From NCBI GenBank assembly GCA_013396915.1, contig VWZL01004595.1:124286-188285 (forward strand): a stretch of 64,000 nt of DNA, given 5' to 3'. The DNA comes from Stercorarius parasiticus (Eukaryota; Chordata; Aves; Charadriiformes; Stercorariidae). A program made the position numbers and the translations under genes. The first letter of the stretch is position 1, and every line of letters begins with the position of its first letter. Below are positions 37,516-52,346 of this stretch, one piece after another. The notes under the pieces were generated by a model. The model did not search any database, was not told the origin of the DNA, and saw nothing but the letters and a program-made list of their open reading frames with translations.

Positions 37516-40500
37516 AGGTTTGGGGTTTTTTTAAGTCTGTTTATAATTCCTACTTTTTTGACAAGTGTTGTTGCTTGGCATTGCTTAATGTGACACCTAG
37601 ATAACAGAGTTGAAAGAAATACGGAAAACAATTCTGAGTATTCGTTATTGAAAAGAATGTCAAGTATATTATTTTCAAACAAAGGTGCCTGGCTTTCAGA
37701 GCCCTTTTAACAACAAAATAACGAGTCGAAAATACCGGCATCAGCTTTCTGTCTCCTAAATGAATAAGCAGTTTAAGCCTGACTGACCACAGAGCCCAGC
37801 AGTTTGTAGTCATGCCCCTGTGAAGTGAACACAACGCGCTCTTCCGTTAGGCTTGCAATGATAAATACCCTATTTTCACTGTTTTCGGAGACTACAGGGT
37901 GCAGAGCAACTGGATGTCTAGGCCTGAATGCTTACATACTTCTAGGTGTGTTTCTGGAGTGCTGCTTTTCTTCAACTGTGAATACTGAAAGAAAAAGATC
38001 ATGTTCAGTTGCTGTTGTGAATTACAAGTACCTTCCATTGTAATACTACATTTGCTTCCAGAGTTAACACCCTCTGGAGATCACTGCTTAAATACAAAGT
38101 GTTGCTCTGGAAGATGTTTCTAAATACACTCAAACCCTCAAACCTCTATATTAAAGAAATATCGTGGCAACATTTGGAAAGGAGTGTTATGCTCTTCATC
38201 TCTCAAATCAGTTATGTCTGCTTTCTGAAAAAAGCTTTGATGGGAAGGACATCATTGCTGGTATAAATCAAGTATATTTCCACCACACAGTGATTTTTTA
38301 TAGCCTGACTTATTCCAAGATCATCTGATTTGTTTCTTTGTCTCTGTGGCTGAGTATACCCCTGATATTTTTTATTTTAATTCATTGACCAGCTCCAACC
38401 TTGGCAGTAAGATAGACATCTTGAAGGTGATGAAGTTCTTTCAGATGACATAAAGATAAGTAATGACAGGAGGAAAGTACAGACAGAAGCAAGTGCTGTG
38501 AATTTGTGACTTACTGGACACTGGAAAAGCTGCATGATGGGCAATCAGGTCAGAAGGTGCAAAGTAGGGAGTGTTTGAGATATTGTAGCCATTTTTGCAG
38601 GTTTCCATCCCCTTAGACCCCAGCATCAATCTCACAAGACATGAAGCCTGAGGGAACTTAGTTCTCGTACTCCTGGACCTACCTGGTAGCTGCTAAGTAC
38701 GCAAAACACTACCACAGATATGGGGGGCATCATTGTAACCCATCGTGGTGTTAGTGATACGCTTCTGGGTGCTGCCGTATCTCACCTGTGCTCTCAGAGC
38801 GCCCGCTGAGGCCAGTCCAACTCAGGAGACCAGGACTGTACAGGCTGCAGAAGGGTAATGTCACTAGTGGTTTACAGTACAGATGTAGATGTGTCACCTA
38901 AAATGTTGATGGTGCGGGGCTACATTTTTCTGTACTCGACCATTATTTTTTGGACAGTAATCAGGCATGTCAGGCTGATGATCACATTATTGTTTTCTGT
39001 AAATAGAGGTTTATCTCATGTCGTTGATAACGGGCTGGGAACTGGGAACTTGTGTAGTTGTTCCCAAACCATTCACAATCAGCATCATGGTGCCGCTTTT
39101 TGCAATTAGCAGGAAGGGCTAAGAGCGAGCTCGGTATCCACGTTTTACTAGATTTGAAATCTGGTCAGCCTTCCTAGCAGCGTGTGGAGCCGGGCCACGC
39201 TCACAGTTGCGATTCCACGTAATATCATCCATGAGGCAGCCTGCTTGCTGCAATTCCTTTGGATGTGACATGCCAGCTTTAATAAAACGTAGCAATTTCA
39301 GGCATATGGTGATAATCACTTCTGCTTGTGGGCTCTAAGGAGGCATTAAGTAGTAAGGTTTTGGTCTTTTCTTACAGCAAGAAACAAATGTGTCTTAAAA
39401 ATAACTCCAATATTAGATATTGGTGAAGTATAAAGCCAGCTTTCAGCAGACTGCAAAATGTGGGCTGCTGATAGCTACATCTATTCAATACCACAAAAAT
39501 ATTTTAAAAGCAGTGTCATAGTGAGATCTCAAGGACAGGGATGGACTCCTTGACACACATTTCCCTGGTAAGAGCGGGGATGAGACTGTGATAGGAAACG
39601 TGTTATCAGAAGAGCAGGTGGGGGTTGTTGCTTGGCTGGGAGCTCAGTGGGGCAGTTCACCAGAGTGTGGGGGAGAAGATGCTTCAGACATCCCCTGCAT
39701 CGGCAGGAGTACAAAGGGCCAGGGCCATCTCCGCTGACTTAAAGCCGGATGCATTATTTTATTTTTCCTCAGACAGCTCTCATACGCTGGTTGTTTTGCT
39801 CTAAAATCGTCGGTGGTGACAACCTCCCTGTCCTGCTCATTAGCCAGGTAGCCAGCAGTGGTCCTCCATACCTCCACAGCGGCCAAATGCCTTGTCACCA
39901 CTTCATTTCTACACTGGGATAAATTACACAGGTTGTCCTGCAAATACAATATATGCCTTCTAGGCTGAGTTTTGTTGGTGCTTGGTGCAGGGGCTCGGGT
40001 GACCACGGCTTTGGAGAGGTACAAAAGGGGGGTGAGTGATGAGCAGTGCAGCATGAATGACTTTTTTTCATGATTCACATCCTACCTCCAGCCTCATTTA
40101 CCAGCCTTTTTTGCTGCTAAACCAAACAAAAAGTGGCTGCCGGAGCCCAAATGGCTGTTGCTGTGCCATGTCTGCACGCCCTCCTCTGGAAACATCTCTC
40201 AAGACCATTCATCAGTGGTAAAAAGTGACATTAATTGATGTGCTAATTCTCCTCAGCCCCTCTCAGAGGCTGGGCTCTCACCACCAAAAATGATGCAGCA
40301 GGCTACTGAAGTTGACGCGTTAGAAACTTGCCTCCATCGCGCTGTCATCGTAAGCCCTTGGAAAGGCTCAAACGACAGCACTGTTGCTTTCAAATCTAGC
40401 GTCCAAATGCACTGAGACACTGCTCCCCCTGGTTTGCCTTTGAAGGCATCGGTAATGTCGTGAGTCCCTCTGGAGAGCACCAGGCTGCCTCACACTCCCA

Positions 40501-43500
40501 CAGTGGCCCCAGAGGCATCTCCCCAGCGCTGTCCCCTAAGCTCCACTGTAGGGTGTCCCATGTCCCGCTGTGCATGGAGACCTCTTATTCCCCCTCTTGC
40601 AGGACCCCTGTAGCTACTCCAGCAGTCGTGAGGAGGAGAACAGATATTAGGAAGACACTGTGAGTGTTGGCTGCCTGGCCGCATGCAGAGAGCTGCAGCA
40701 GGAAGGAGCACCATCTGACCAGGTGGTGCCTGCAGAGAAGTGCTAAATTCCTCTTTGGCAGGGGCCCAATCTGTTCCCAAGGCGATTATCAGCCTTTCAC
40801 ACTCCCTTTGCTCTTGGCTTCTCACAAACTGATGGGCAGATCCTGAAGCACACCCGTGCCTGCTGGCCTGATCCCTCCAAGCCGACTCTCCGTCTCACCG
40901 ATGGTAAGTCTGCTCTGGCTCTGCCTGGGCAGAGGAGACCAGGAATCCTCCACCATAGCAGATGGCCTCTGCCAGGAGGGAGGTGAATTTTAAAATGGTT
41001 GGGCTTTCTATCTAAACGATGGTTAATAGATAAAATACAAAACATCTGAAACTACTCTTATTAAGACCATCAGGGTAGATTTATTCTGCTCTGTAGCCTG
41101 GGAAAGCCATTCGACTTTTTGCTTCTTGTGGACTGGGCAGCGTGTGGCTTCTCCGTGTTCCTCGCCTTATGTTGCATATCTGCCAAAGGCATTTCTCACT
41201 CCTCCTTTGGTGGCAACTGGTACGTTAGCTAAATTCGCTCCTTCCAGCAGATGGTGATGCTACTGCCCCGTCTGTAAGTGTGCGTTGCCTGAACAGCTCG
41301 TATCACTCCTGCTCTTCTCCTATACTTGATATTCAGGCTGGAGGCTTCCAAGGGATTTTCTTACATCAATTTTTATGACACTTTTTCACCGGACTTGTGA
41401 TCAAAAATAAAAAACAGGCTCATTTTCTCACTAAGTTTTATGGTAATGAGAGAGATCTTGGCTAAACTTTAGGGGAAACTTTTTAACCATAAGGATAGCT
41501 AAGCCCTGCAGTAATGAAACATGAGATGCCTCGAAACAGCCTCAGGAGTAGTAGAGTAGTAAGAGAGTATCTGTAGTAGTAAGAGGAGTAAACAGAATAT
41601 CCATTGGGGAGGGTTTAGGTATTGCTGATCCATCTTTGGGGCTGTGAGGTGGACAAAACTTCTTAAAGTCCTTCTGGTCTTGTCTTCCATATTCTTTTAT
41701 TAAATTTGTTGATTAATGGGTTGTTCTGAACATACTGTTCACCCTGGGTGTGGGTGTCTGAGCAATGAAATGTGTAATAAAATGAATGGCATAGTAAGGT
41801 GCATTTTAAAAGGCAGTGATGACTCCGTTGATGAGATCAGGGCTGTATAAATATATATATCTATATATATAGATATCTCCAGGCTCATCAGCATAAGACA
41901 GTGTGCAAACTGAACCCCAAACTGTGATGCAGGTGGAAGGCTTTTTACTCTCCATGGTGTTTAGGAAGAGGAATTCAGTAAGGACTTCTTAGGGTGCCTG
42001 AGGCAGTACCTGACCTAAGCTGTTTCAAAAGAGGTGTGTTTTCCCAACTACTGCTTTGATAAATATCTGAATCTGTGACTTTTCAAAGACCAAAGTTACT
42101 CAAATGGGGAGGCTGTAAAGGTGATATAAATAGACCTTGAGAAGGATGCTGGAGATTTCCAAAGAGAAATGGCCATTTTCATTAGTCGAGAAGCTCCTGA
42201 GAAGACTTAAAAGGGAGAACATCCAGCCTATCCAGCATCTCTAAAACCTGGTTGAAAGAAAGAAGCTTTTGCTTGCCAACAAACACTGTACCTGTTGTAT
42301 TTCCACTGGGCCCAGCAAACAGGGCATCTTTAGTTTTTTCTGTGGTAAGGGATAAGAGTCCAGCCATTCTGAAATGCAGCATATAAATAAATAACTCCTA
42401 ACCAGCTAGCAAGCTTGTCATTGTTAAATATGGAGATGAGTAGGGTAAATTACGAATACTTTCAAGCATGGAGCGTTTGTAGGCAGCTGAATATCAGCAC
42501 TCTAACTGATCCTGTATAAGTATTAAATCTGCTGCTTTTATTCTTGATATAAATGAATACTCAGGTGCATTCTTACTTTTGCTTTTATTCCTGGGAATCC
42601 CTCTCTGATTTTATCATACCAGTGATGTTTCTGTGCTTGTGTTGAAGTGCCCGTGGCTAGAATTTACAGTCCGCATTGAAGAATGAAACCAGTAGCTTTG
42701 TTCAGATATATTAATCCTTAATATGATTTAGTGTTACCTCAATGTAATTTATTTTTATTTTATGTTTTTGCATAAATGTATAGTTGAATTATATAAATAC
42801 AAATAAAACTGTATATCTCTGTAGTAAGGCTTTTTCCTCGTTGATACTGATGTTTGGATCTGGGAAGTTGCTGATGTAAATAAGATAACTGCACAATTCC
42901 TGAAGGTGAAATTTCCTGGTCATCCTTCTGTAAGGATGTGTGTTCTGCAGTACAGGTAGTTTGATGAAATGCTGACTTACATTTACATCCTTTTTTTCAT
43001 CCAAAAGTAGGGTAGTTTCAGGGTGACTAAAAACCTAACATGAGATGGCCAGTCCCAGATGAAGAAGTTCCCTGTCCTCAGCATCTGTTTTGCATTACTT
43101 GAGGGAGTACAAGCCGTAGGAGAGGCTTGAGGAAGAGACAAGCACTTTGACCTGCTTGTGAGAAATCCCTGCTGCTGCACCAGGATGCTCCCAGCTTGGG
43201 GGTCTACACATCCCTGCAGTCTCGACACCTTTTGTAAAGATCCTGGATCAGTTTGTCTACCTGATGTAGACGCTGTGGTTGGAAATTGCTGTGGGCTGCC
43301 TGGTGGTAGGTTGAGTTAAGCTGCTAGGGCAGTCTTCTACCTGACTGTCTGGACTGCAAGTCTCAGTTTTCATCCAGGTCCTGCTGGGACAAAACTTTCA
43401 TCCCTGACACTTTCCAAATGTTACCTCAGTCTTCACCTGCCCATGGTCTTGGTTTGGATATAAAATCAGTTTGGGCTCAAGAGAAGGATTGATGCAGAAT

Positions 43501-46500
43501 TTCCATACAGCTCTTGAGTAGTTGTAGATGACAAGTTTGTTATGAGTGCATTCACAGCCCAGGGTTTTAACTGTGATGGAATGAGGCATGTGACAAGGTA
43601 AATCAGATCAACGGTTTGAAGGCACTGACAGATTACCAGTACTCAAATCATTATATCCAGGCTGTATGTCCAGGTCAATAACAGTAAGTGTGATAAAATC
43701 TGCATATCATTTGATCACGGCTTGTGTTGAGGTTGTGCTCTTAGCAGCTGGTTGTATGCTTAAAGTGTTAACAGTTGGACTAATTTCGCTTTATCACATT
43801 AAAGTTTTGTTTTATGGTTTCCTGATCTACACAAACATTCTGATGACTTCTGGAAATTTTATTTAATAAGAAGTTGCAATCACAAGGATGACTGAACAGA
43901 TGTTATAAGAAGTCTTACTAGATTTTAGAATTCACAGACAATTCCTAAAAATTGCTCCTAGCTGGAAACAAAGTTTTCAAATTTCCAAGCTTTGTTTCCA
44001 ACAACTTCTCAGGTATCTGTTTTCAAAACAACAACCTTGCTGAGCCATTTAAGCCTTCTGAGTAGGATTCTTGTCACTTGATGTTTAAAAGCAGTAATAG
44101 GGATATTTGCATTTGAGCTAGTTCCTCAGGATTCCCTAAATGCTCACAGAAAACAAACAAGACCCAATTCAGGCATCTTTGTGAGGATGAAGGATATTCC
44201 TCGTTGACTGCAACTTTGTGCTGGGGAGCTAAGCAAGCTGTAGAATCTGCCCTGAACGTGCATTTGGTTAGAGGGCTCCTACGCCCTGCCTCTCTTGAAC
44301 CATCGTTGGGTGCAATCCTTGTCCTTGCAGTCTTGCATCTCATTTGAGCTTCCTTTCTAGCTCTGCTCTTCTAAAACATGTCGGCTGTGCCTCTTCGCTT
44401 TGGATACTGTCTAAAGGACAGCTTCTTTTTGTGTATACTGACTCCTTCCCTTCTGCCTGTGTCATTTCCAGCTTCCTCTCCCAGTATCATCTTTAATTTG
44501 GAGCTTTAACACTGAAAGGGACCATTGGATATATATGACATAAGGCTAGTCTTGTTGGGATAAGCTTCTGAAAAAATAGTCTTTGTAGGCCTCATCTGCA
44601 CCAAATGTTCTGCTACTCCTCGCTCAGGCATCTGTGATTCTTTGTTCCCAGTGTAGTACCTGGGATTACACAATCGCAAGCGCACGGCTCATGAAGGCAG
44701 GCAAGGATGAAACCACAGGAGGGTATTGTCAGAGTCACAATAAGCAGTTTCTTAATGCTAACCTTGTTGATTAGGAAAAACAGAAGAATGAGTCTTCCCT
44801 TTGAAAATGTAGTTCATCAGCAGAATTCTTTAGTATGTTTTTCACAGTTTCCTCAGAGTTGTCAGTGGCTTTTTATAAGTGAACTGCAAATAGCCTGTAG
44901 TATTAAATATTTCATCACAGTTAGGTACAGTATATTCATCAGTTTGTAGAGTGAGCTTGTCAAAAGGCTCCTTGTTTTTTGTGTTCAAGTCACATATTTT
45001 TAAGGCAAATCTGTTGGGTCTGTTATGTGGACTTAAATTGCTGCTTTGCTTGCAAAAATAGAAAAAGAAGAAGAAACTAAAGCTGTTAGGGCTTTAAATG
45101 ATTTTGAAATATCTTCGTCAAAGATGTAGGATGAGAAGTTGTATCCACATAACAAACGTTTAGTGAAAAATTTAGGAACGTAAAAGCATGTGTATGTCTT
45201 GTAAGGAACACTCATTGGTCATGGTAAGCTTTATTCCACCACTGGTACTTTATTCCTTGTAAAAAAGGTGGCTTTATTTCCCATTAGGAGCACCCTTAGA
45301 GAATCTCACGTCATTAAGGCATTTAGAAGCTTTTACTGTTCATTTTTTCAAGCACTGAACAATCAGAATTAAAAGTAATGCCAGATAATAAACCTGTGCT
45401 GCTTGTGGCCTCAAGGTATGGAACTTAATAGGAAACCAGCTAATGAGAATCTCCACAGTTGTACTAGGAGGAATAAAGAGAAAAAAATCAAGAATTATAA
45501 ACCCTCATGCTTCAAAGCCAGCCATTAATTGGAAGGGAGGTATGAAGAAACTTCCACGGTACACGGGGTATATATTTTGATGGCTTCTTGTAACTTCTTC
45601 AGGGACATCTGGTACTCATCCCTGTTAAAGTGAAGGTGGCAGAGTTAAGAATTGCTCAGGGCACTAGTCAGATATCATAAACTTAAAGATTAAGATGCTG
45701 ATTACACATTGTTTGGCAGCTATATGGAGCATTAGATTCGTATGTGGGTATGAGTTCTGTTAATTAGTCAGTGGAGGAATGATTCCGCTTCCTTGGGGAA
45801 AAAAAATGAATAAAAAGAGACTGGAAGCAGAAAGTCAGATGTATGCTTGAAAACAGGGGTGAAATAGTGACCAGGGTATATATAAAATAGGAATCAGACA
45901 ACGCACAAAGAAAGAAGGTGTAATAAAACCAGCTGTACCATATATTGTTAAATGACCTCCAGTGGTTTAGGATTTCATCTCACCATTACGTTTGCATAGA
46001 TCATGACTTTGGTATTGCTCCATAATTGCCTACAGTCCGACGTAAAAGACATGGTACATCTTGTGCTTGGCTGGAATGTATTTTTAAAGATTTTTGACCT
46101 TGAAGCATTTTGAAGCAATTTGTCCAGTCCCTGAAAACTAGGAACCCCTGCTGGTTTCTGTCTAACCCATGACATGGTTATCTTCGTAAAAGCAGAGTTA
46201 CTGTTTAGCTCAGCCAGTCCTGTGCTGCACATTCCTATTACTTTTCCTAAAGCAGAAGCAAGCTGATGGGTTTTATTCACTTTAGATAAAGCTGTAGTGA
46301 GTTAATAGCAGCAGCGTGTGTACTAATTGGTGATTAAAGCATTGGTAAAATGGGCACACTTTGCAAGCCTGAATAAATCCTTCAGCAGAGTATCTCTATA
46401 GCATTTTTAGTAATCAGTCACTGGAGCAAGAGGAGGCCAAGAACAAATCTGCAGCGGATTGTACTGTTGTTGCCTTGCCCTCTGAGCAACATGAAACAGC

Positions 46501-49500
46501 AGGGGAAATGAGAGAGCTGATTTTACCTTGTGATAGATGGTTGTGGCAAGAGCTGGGGGTTGACCATGCGGTCCTCTGCTGCGTAGTCTAATAATGAATT
46601 GAGAATGCACTCATTGACCTCTCCTCAAATGAAATTTGTCCCATAATCACAAAGACTTCTTTTCACCTTAATCTATTTTAAAAGGAGATTTTATAACCTT
46701 AGGTCTTCAGGAGGAAAAGGAAAATAGTCTATTAATTGGGAAAGTTTTCCCTTAACTGTTCTTTGTTGGCAACCCTCAGAAGCCTCTTTTGACTGCTTGT
46801 AAAGAGTGATCATCTTTGCTTGATGATAATAGTTACAGTGAGAGAGAGATTGATGCGACACTAAAATTAAGAGCATTGAAAGGGTCAGCACTGAAAATCT
46901 TCAATAAGGTTTTTCATTTAACTCACATCTCTTCGGTAGTGACTCTTTTAAGTAACATAAAGAAAAAGGAGACTGTTTGGTTTAGGTATTTGTAAGGTAC
47001 TAAAGGACTAAATTCAGAGCTTTGGTATTACCCAGATCAACACTGAACTGATTGATTGAGTCCCTCTTTTGCTATGAAAGCAGTTTTTGCCTTCTGTTTT
47101 GTCCAGTATCATCTCTCCTAAGAAGAAGTTATCTTGGCAACGCAAATTATAGTTAAATATTTTTAAGTAATGGAAAGAATATAATTCACCATAGTCCATT
47201 TAAAAAACTATATTAACTCTAGGATTGAGAGGGTCACTTTCACAGAGTTTATGCACTTTATCTACTGCTGTTCATAGCAGCGTACAGCTCTCCCAGCAAT
47301 TGACTTGGTCTGATTTACTTTAAATTCATGAATCAACCTTGTGATAGTTTCCGCAGCTGCACTGCTGTGTAATAAGTCTTCTGTAAATCTCTTTATGTGT
47401 ATGTATACATGTGCATATTTTTACAAACAGAATTCCAAATGTTTCCATACAAAATGTAGGTCACCAAAAGATCACATCTAATGCGAGAATGCAAGAATCA
47501 GAATTTATTTTTATTCTAATTAGTATCTTTCCAGTCTAATCCAAATGCAACAACTGCTTATTATTAGACCCGTCATAACAAGAATCTAGACCACCACATT
47601 TCTGTAAAGGATGATTAGTAGTACAGTAAAACTGTGTGCACAGGTATTCATGCTTTCCTCTGATGTTACGCTTCCATCCTCTAATGCGTTAGTAGGGTGA
47701 GTTGTCAGCACCACATGCTCTTTGCGAGAGGAGTATGATGGGGATGACGGGGATTTCCTTCGCCTGAGTTTTTGGTTCACTCAAAATTATTTTTAATCTG
47801 TGGTTCAGCATCACAGTAGTTCATAGGTTGTGCTCTCCTGTTGATTCACAGGGTTTGTTGTACCACAATTACTTACTTTTGCTAATCCTTCTCTGTATGA
47901 ACCATGATTTCTTTTTTGGGGGGGAGGGAAAGAATCTGTGATTGCACAAAGCTAAGCAGAACTGAAGTTAAAGTAAATTAGGTAGCGATGCAACTAAAAC
48001 AAGTTCAAAACCACAAGGCAGTCAACAGGCAAATAATCACAGGGTAATTTTACTTTACAGCTGTCCAAACTAGACAGTAGGGAACTGAATGTAGAGAAAG
48101 CGGCAAGCACAGCAATAATTTCTTGACTTCTGCAGGTACAGTGAAAATCAAGCTAAGACACGTTCAAGACCAGACAGGGCCTAACAAGGTTTGGAGCCAT
48201 TCCTAGGTCATACGGCTAATTATTGTTGTAAAATTTGAAGTATGGGACAAGCACCAGCATTTAGCAACAGGGCTCTGGCTGGGCCACAGGGCTCCTGTCC
48301 ATCTGGGGTATTTTGGGTCCTGCCTGTCTCAGGACTGCAGGAAGGGGAGTTTGGGAAGAACTGATCTGCAGCAAAAACTGAGTTGCAAAGAGGAGGTGAC
48401 AGTATTACCCCTCTGCAGAGTGATTTACTGATTCTTAAAGAAATCCTCCCAAAAGGAAAGCCAGGTTCAGTTCCCTCCTGCGCCTCTGCGGTCTCTAACC
48501 AAGGTCTCTTGCCTTCCCGAGAAGCATCCTGGCCACCAAGCTGTGTCCCAGGTTAGTCGCCAGCTCTCACTGTGCTAAATCCATACAGGAGCTTTGCACA
48601 CAGGATTTCATTGCCACCCAAACCTCTCGCAGCCACGGAGCTTGGTGTGCAATAGCTTTCCCATTCAGTGCCACAGGCAGCAGGGGCTCAGATTCTGAGG
48701 CTGCATCGTGTTTATGCAAGGATCTGGATTTGAACAGCTCGCCTCCCTCTCTCCCCTCAGGGCATAAAGGAGCCTGCAACAGACTGCAATATGTGTTACG
48801 GGTGTCGTGACGGAAGTGAAGGCATGGTGAAATACAAATGCTCAAAGAAACGTCCTTCCTTGGCTCCAAAAAAGCCTGGCAATGAAAAAGGAAGGGTAAT
48901 AGGGAATATGACGGCCATTTTTGATGGATATATTGACATATATTCCATGGTATTTTAACAGATTGAAAGCTCCTGACACTGGAGTGCAGACAACATGCTC
49001 TCGATAGCAGGCTACCCATGGTCGTATACATTCATGTTTGGAGTATTTGGAAATACAAAGATCTATTGCCTTAAAGTTGTTGCACACCAATTACATTATA
49101 ATCTAATCAAATACAGACATTCATTTGAGATGTCACTGTCATGAAGTGGTAGGACCATTAGGAACCTGAATTCTTTGGCAGCCCCTGGTTCTGTCTGAGA
49201 CAATTCCCTGCTGAAAGTCTTTTCACATTATTTCTTCATGCTTGAAGCGCACTGTTACTTCACCGTTCTGGGCTTGAATGCATATTGCCAGGCATTTTTA
49301 GTGGAAAACATTTGGAGGGGTTTGTATAGCCCCAGTCTCCTTTTTTTTTTTTGTCTTTTGGCTTCGACTCAAGGGACAGCCCTGCTTCCTTCTGGGGTGC
49401 TGGTCTGCAAGAGGGACAGTCTGCGGGGGTGGAAGGAGCAAAGGCAACCTCGTCCTTCCAATTCATGTTCCAGGTCCAATACTGAAATGCGGGCAGTTGT

Positions 49501-52221
49501 TGACAGGGTGTGGATGGTCATAAAATATCATAAAACCAGAGTATAACTGGAGAACAGAAGTAAAACTGCTCTGAGACCCGTGGTAGCAGATGCTGTCAAG
49601 CTTGTAACAGTTGGAAGGGAGTATGGGCTGAGTGAAGAGGAGGATTAGAGAAGCTCCCCTTCTGATCGGAGCTATATACTCTATCTGCTCTATTACAGCT
49701 TGGGTTGACTAGAGATTTCACTGAAGCGGAGCTGATCACTGCCTGCCAGAGCTCTGACTTTAGCACTAATTTTGAATTCCAGGGGAAACTGGAGTAGGTA
49801 GGCAAGTGGTAGATTGACATGTGAATGGAAAAGCTAGGAGAAATGGACAGAGCTACATAACATCAAGTATCCTGTGTTGAGGCGTGAAGGCCCCATTGGT
49901 TAGAGTAAAAATGATAAAGTGGGATATGTTGTGCGTAGGGAGCATTGACTGAAGCAAAGCATTGGTATTAGTACAAGAGCTTATGTAGTGCCCTGGCTCC
50001 TGTATCAGTACTCCATTCCCTTTGAACTTGCACTAAATTTGTCATTTCTAATTTGTTAAGAAGGAGCCGTGCTCTGAACCGCTGGGAAGCCGGCTCCGGC
50101 GGTTTTGGATTAGCAGCGTGCTCCGTTTGATGCACGGCTTGGCCTCTTTGTGTTCTCTCTAGCTCCAAGTCCCGTGGAAACTCCGCTGAGTTTCTCTCTC
50201 AGTCATTTCTCTGAAGCAAATCAGCTTGGCAAACGAAGCAAGATTATTTGTAATAATTGTGTCATCATCTCTCCTCCAAAGAGATCTCTTGGGGCAGGTG
50301 TTTGTGAATATATCAGTATTTGGAATGCAAACCCAGTTTTTTCCTTAAGAACTACAGGAGCCAGTAGGGCATGCATTAACTTCATCCCCTGTGAAAGCAA
50401 AGCAGTCAATAGAAAAATGTTTAGTGTTGATAGAGGAAGTAGATAAGATTTTGTGCTCATTTCACCTGTTTAAATTCCATTTAGGATTCTGCTTACATCT
50501 GGTCAATTTGTTAGGCTATGGGTGCAAATATTTTGGAGTCGTCGGGAGTATTGAACACTGCACCTTACTGCCCTCCTGTATTTGCATGAGTTGGGCACTC
50601 TAACAAGACGTAGGGAGTCTTTAAGTACCTGAAGAGCTGCTGGCTCAGAATGGAGAGCACACGCTGGGGATTCGCCCAGGGGCCTCTTTCCCAACTTGCA
50701 GGTTTAAATCCATTTCCAGTCCAGAAAGGGCCATAAGCCTGCAGGCATCGTCTGGGGACTTGCTTCTTGGGAGAGGGTTCCTCAATAAAGGATGAGAACA
50801 GGGGAGGTCCACAACCGAGGGAGGTGGTTCTCCTTGTTCGTTGGTGTCAGTTGGCTGCAATTACCCTGTTCTTTTACTGGGCTGGAAATGGAGTGATTAA
50901 TGGTTTTATACCATAAAATAACATATTTGGTCTCGCTGGGTGTGGGCATTTACAACCAGCCTGTTCCTTACTATTACCCCCAAATTGACACAGATGAACC
51001 TGTCCCAATACCTGATTGCAAGCTGTAACAAAGGTGTGCTCCTTAAGAGTGATGATAATGATTTATAATTATTAATATTTTTTTAACTTAGGATTTATTT
51101 TTCCCACAGATGTGCTTGCTACAAGCTCTCTGTCTTAACAAAAATATTCATCAAAACCATGCTTAAAAAAGCCTAAAGTTGTTTTTAAATTGAAGTTTGA
51201 AAAAGAGAATTTTGTCTTCTTTTTCTATACATCTCTCAAGTTCCCCTCTTTTGCCTTCCCTTTCTCAGAGTATTCTGACAGTGACACATGGGCTCCTATG
51301 GACAACTGCAGAGATTAACTGATGGGATTTTAGAAGTGAGCTGAAATGAATGCTTGGGCATTTTTCTCCTTTTTCTAGCTGTCCCTCTGTAATGCTTGGT
51401 TAATACTGGCCAAAAGGATAAAAAATAGCAGGAGCATCAAGGATGCAGCAAGTGCATGAAACATTTGATTGTGCTCGCCATGGTTGTCCAGGAAAAAAAA
51501 AACCCAACTGGTGTTGCTGGTGCCTGATGAGTTGCACGTTTCTTGTGACTCCTCCATTCATAATTCATTTTTTGACGCATGGATTTTCTGATCACCACAA
51601 AGTTAGCTGAAGTCATGCTACAGCTTGAGCACAGGGAGGAAGCAGCGTGGGCCTCCATCCTTTAGTTGGCTGCTTGTTTTCATCCAATTCATAGGAGGTT
51701 GGATAGAGAATTCTCTCTTTCTGTCAATTTAGGGTTAAAATTGGCTAAGAGGGAAAAAATGTTACTGGGGAAGAATGACAGGCACACATAATGTGTTCAC
51801 TTAACGCTCAGTTCTTTAGAAACAGGGACTGCCTGAGGTTTGCGGCGTGTCGGCAGGTGTAGCTTCTGATGGGGGAAGCTGCATTTCACAGTTCAGGAAG
51901 TATCATCAAGATGTACATATTTAGGAACTCCCCCCTGCTCACATCCTTTTCAAATCATGAAGCTTTTGTGCTGAGTAACTTGGTTCACCACCACTGCATC
52001 AGGAGAGTGGGATTGCTTGGCTTTTATAGAGGGGAAGAAGGATGGCTTCCCAAACGGTATCAACTATACATGGCATTAGAAGGTCAAGTACCACTCCTTA
52101 AGCTTCACTTAGGAGCCATTTGGCATCCAGCAGAAATTGCAGAAGAGAAGTGTAATGAGCCATATGGGTAGTAAAAACTTTTTGGGTGAGCTGCTACATG
52201 GCTAAGCAGTTATGCCAGCCT
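37516..52221. other. Long non-coding stretch, mostly unique
   Basis: About 14.7 kb without a recognisable gene, CR1 or RNA gene. The longest open frames are 154 codons (minus, 48567-49031), 144 codons (minus, 39644-40078) and 111 codons (minus, 40490-40825), the last two in a GC-richer area at 39.5-41.3 kb. None shows a domain, and some are mirrored by open frames on the other strand. An AT palindrome lies at 41846-41877. The absence of even short CR1 pieces over this length is notable but within what is normal for birds. Confidence 0.5.
41846..41877. repeat. AT dinucleotide tract containing a 20-bp perfect palindrome
   Basis: The tract is TA-rich, and bases 41857-41876 form a perfect inverted palindrome without a spacer (centre of TATAT symmetry, with ATATC on one arm and GATAT on the other). 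It could extrude as a small cruciform. It is most likely a simple-repeat by-product. Confidence 0.8.
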
Positions 52222-52346
52222 GCGTTAAAGCACGTATCACAAAGCAGCTTGAGAAGGCATTTAAGCACACTCCTAAAGCTAAGCATGTTCTTGAAAACCA
52301 GGAGACTAAACCATATGCACGATGTGTTTCCCTGAATAAAAGCCTG
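52222..52346. repeat. Relic of an old sauropsid palindromic repeat (TTAAGCACA type)
   Basis: The words GTTAAAGCACGTATCAC, GGCATTTAAGCACACTCCTA, AAGCTAAGCATGTTCTTGAA, ATATGCACGATGTGTTTCCC and TGAATAAAAGCC follow the order of a repeat common in reptile and bird DNA, in which AAGCACATGCTTAACTTTAA and its complement are followed by TGCTGAATCAGGGCC. The match is collinear over about 100 bases with many substitutions. It is non-coding and probably a MITE-like fossil. The long A-run at about 52347-52358 lies just right of it. Confidence 0.5.

Noticed and set aside
39644..40078. 144-codon minus-strand open frame
   Set aside because: No family similarity recognised; sits in a GC-richer pocket where stops are rarer.
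48567..49031. 154-codon minus-strand open frame
   Set aside because: No domain recognised and the length is within chance for 64 kb. A shorter frame overlaps it on the same strand.
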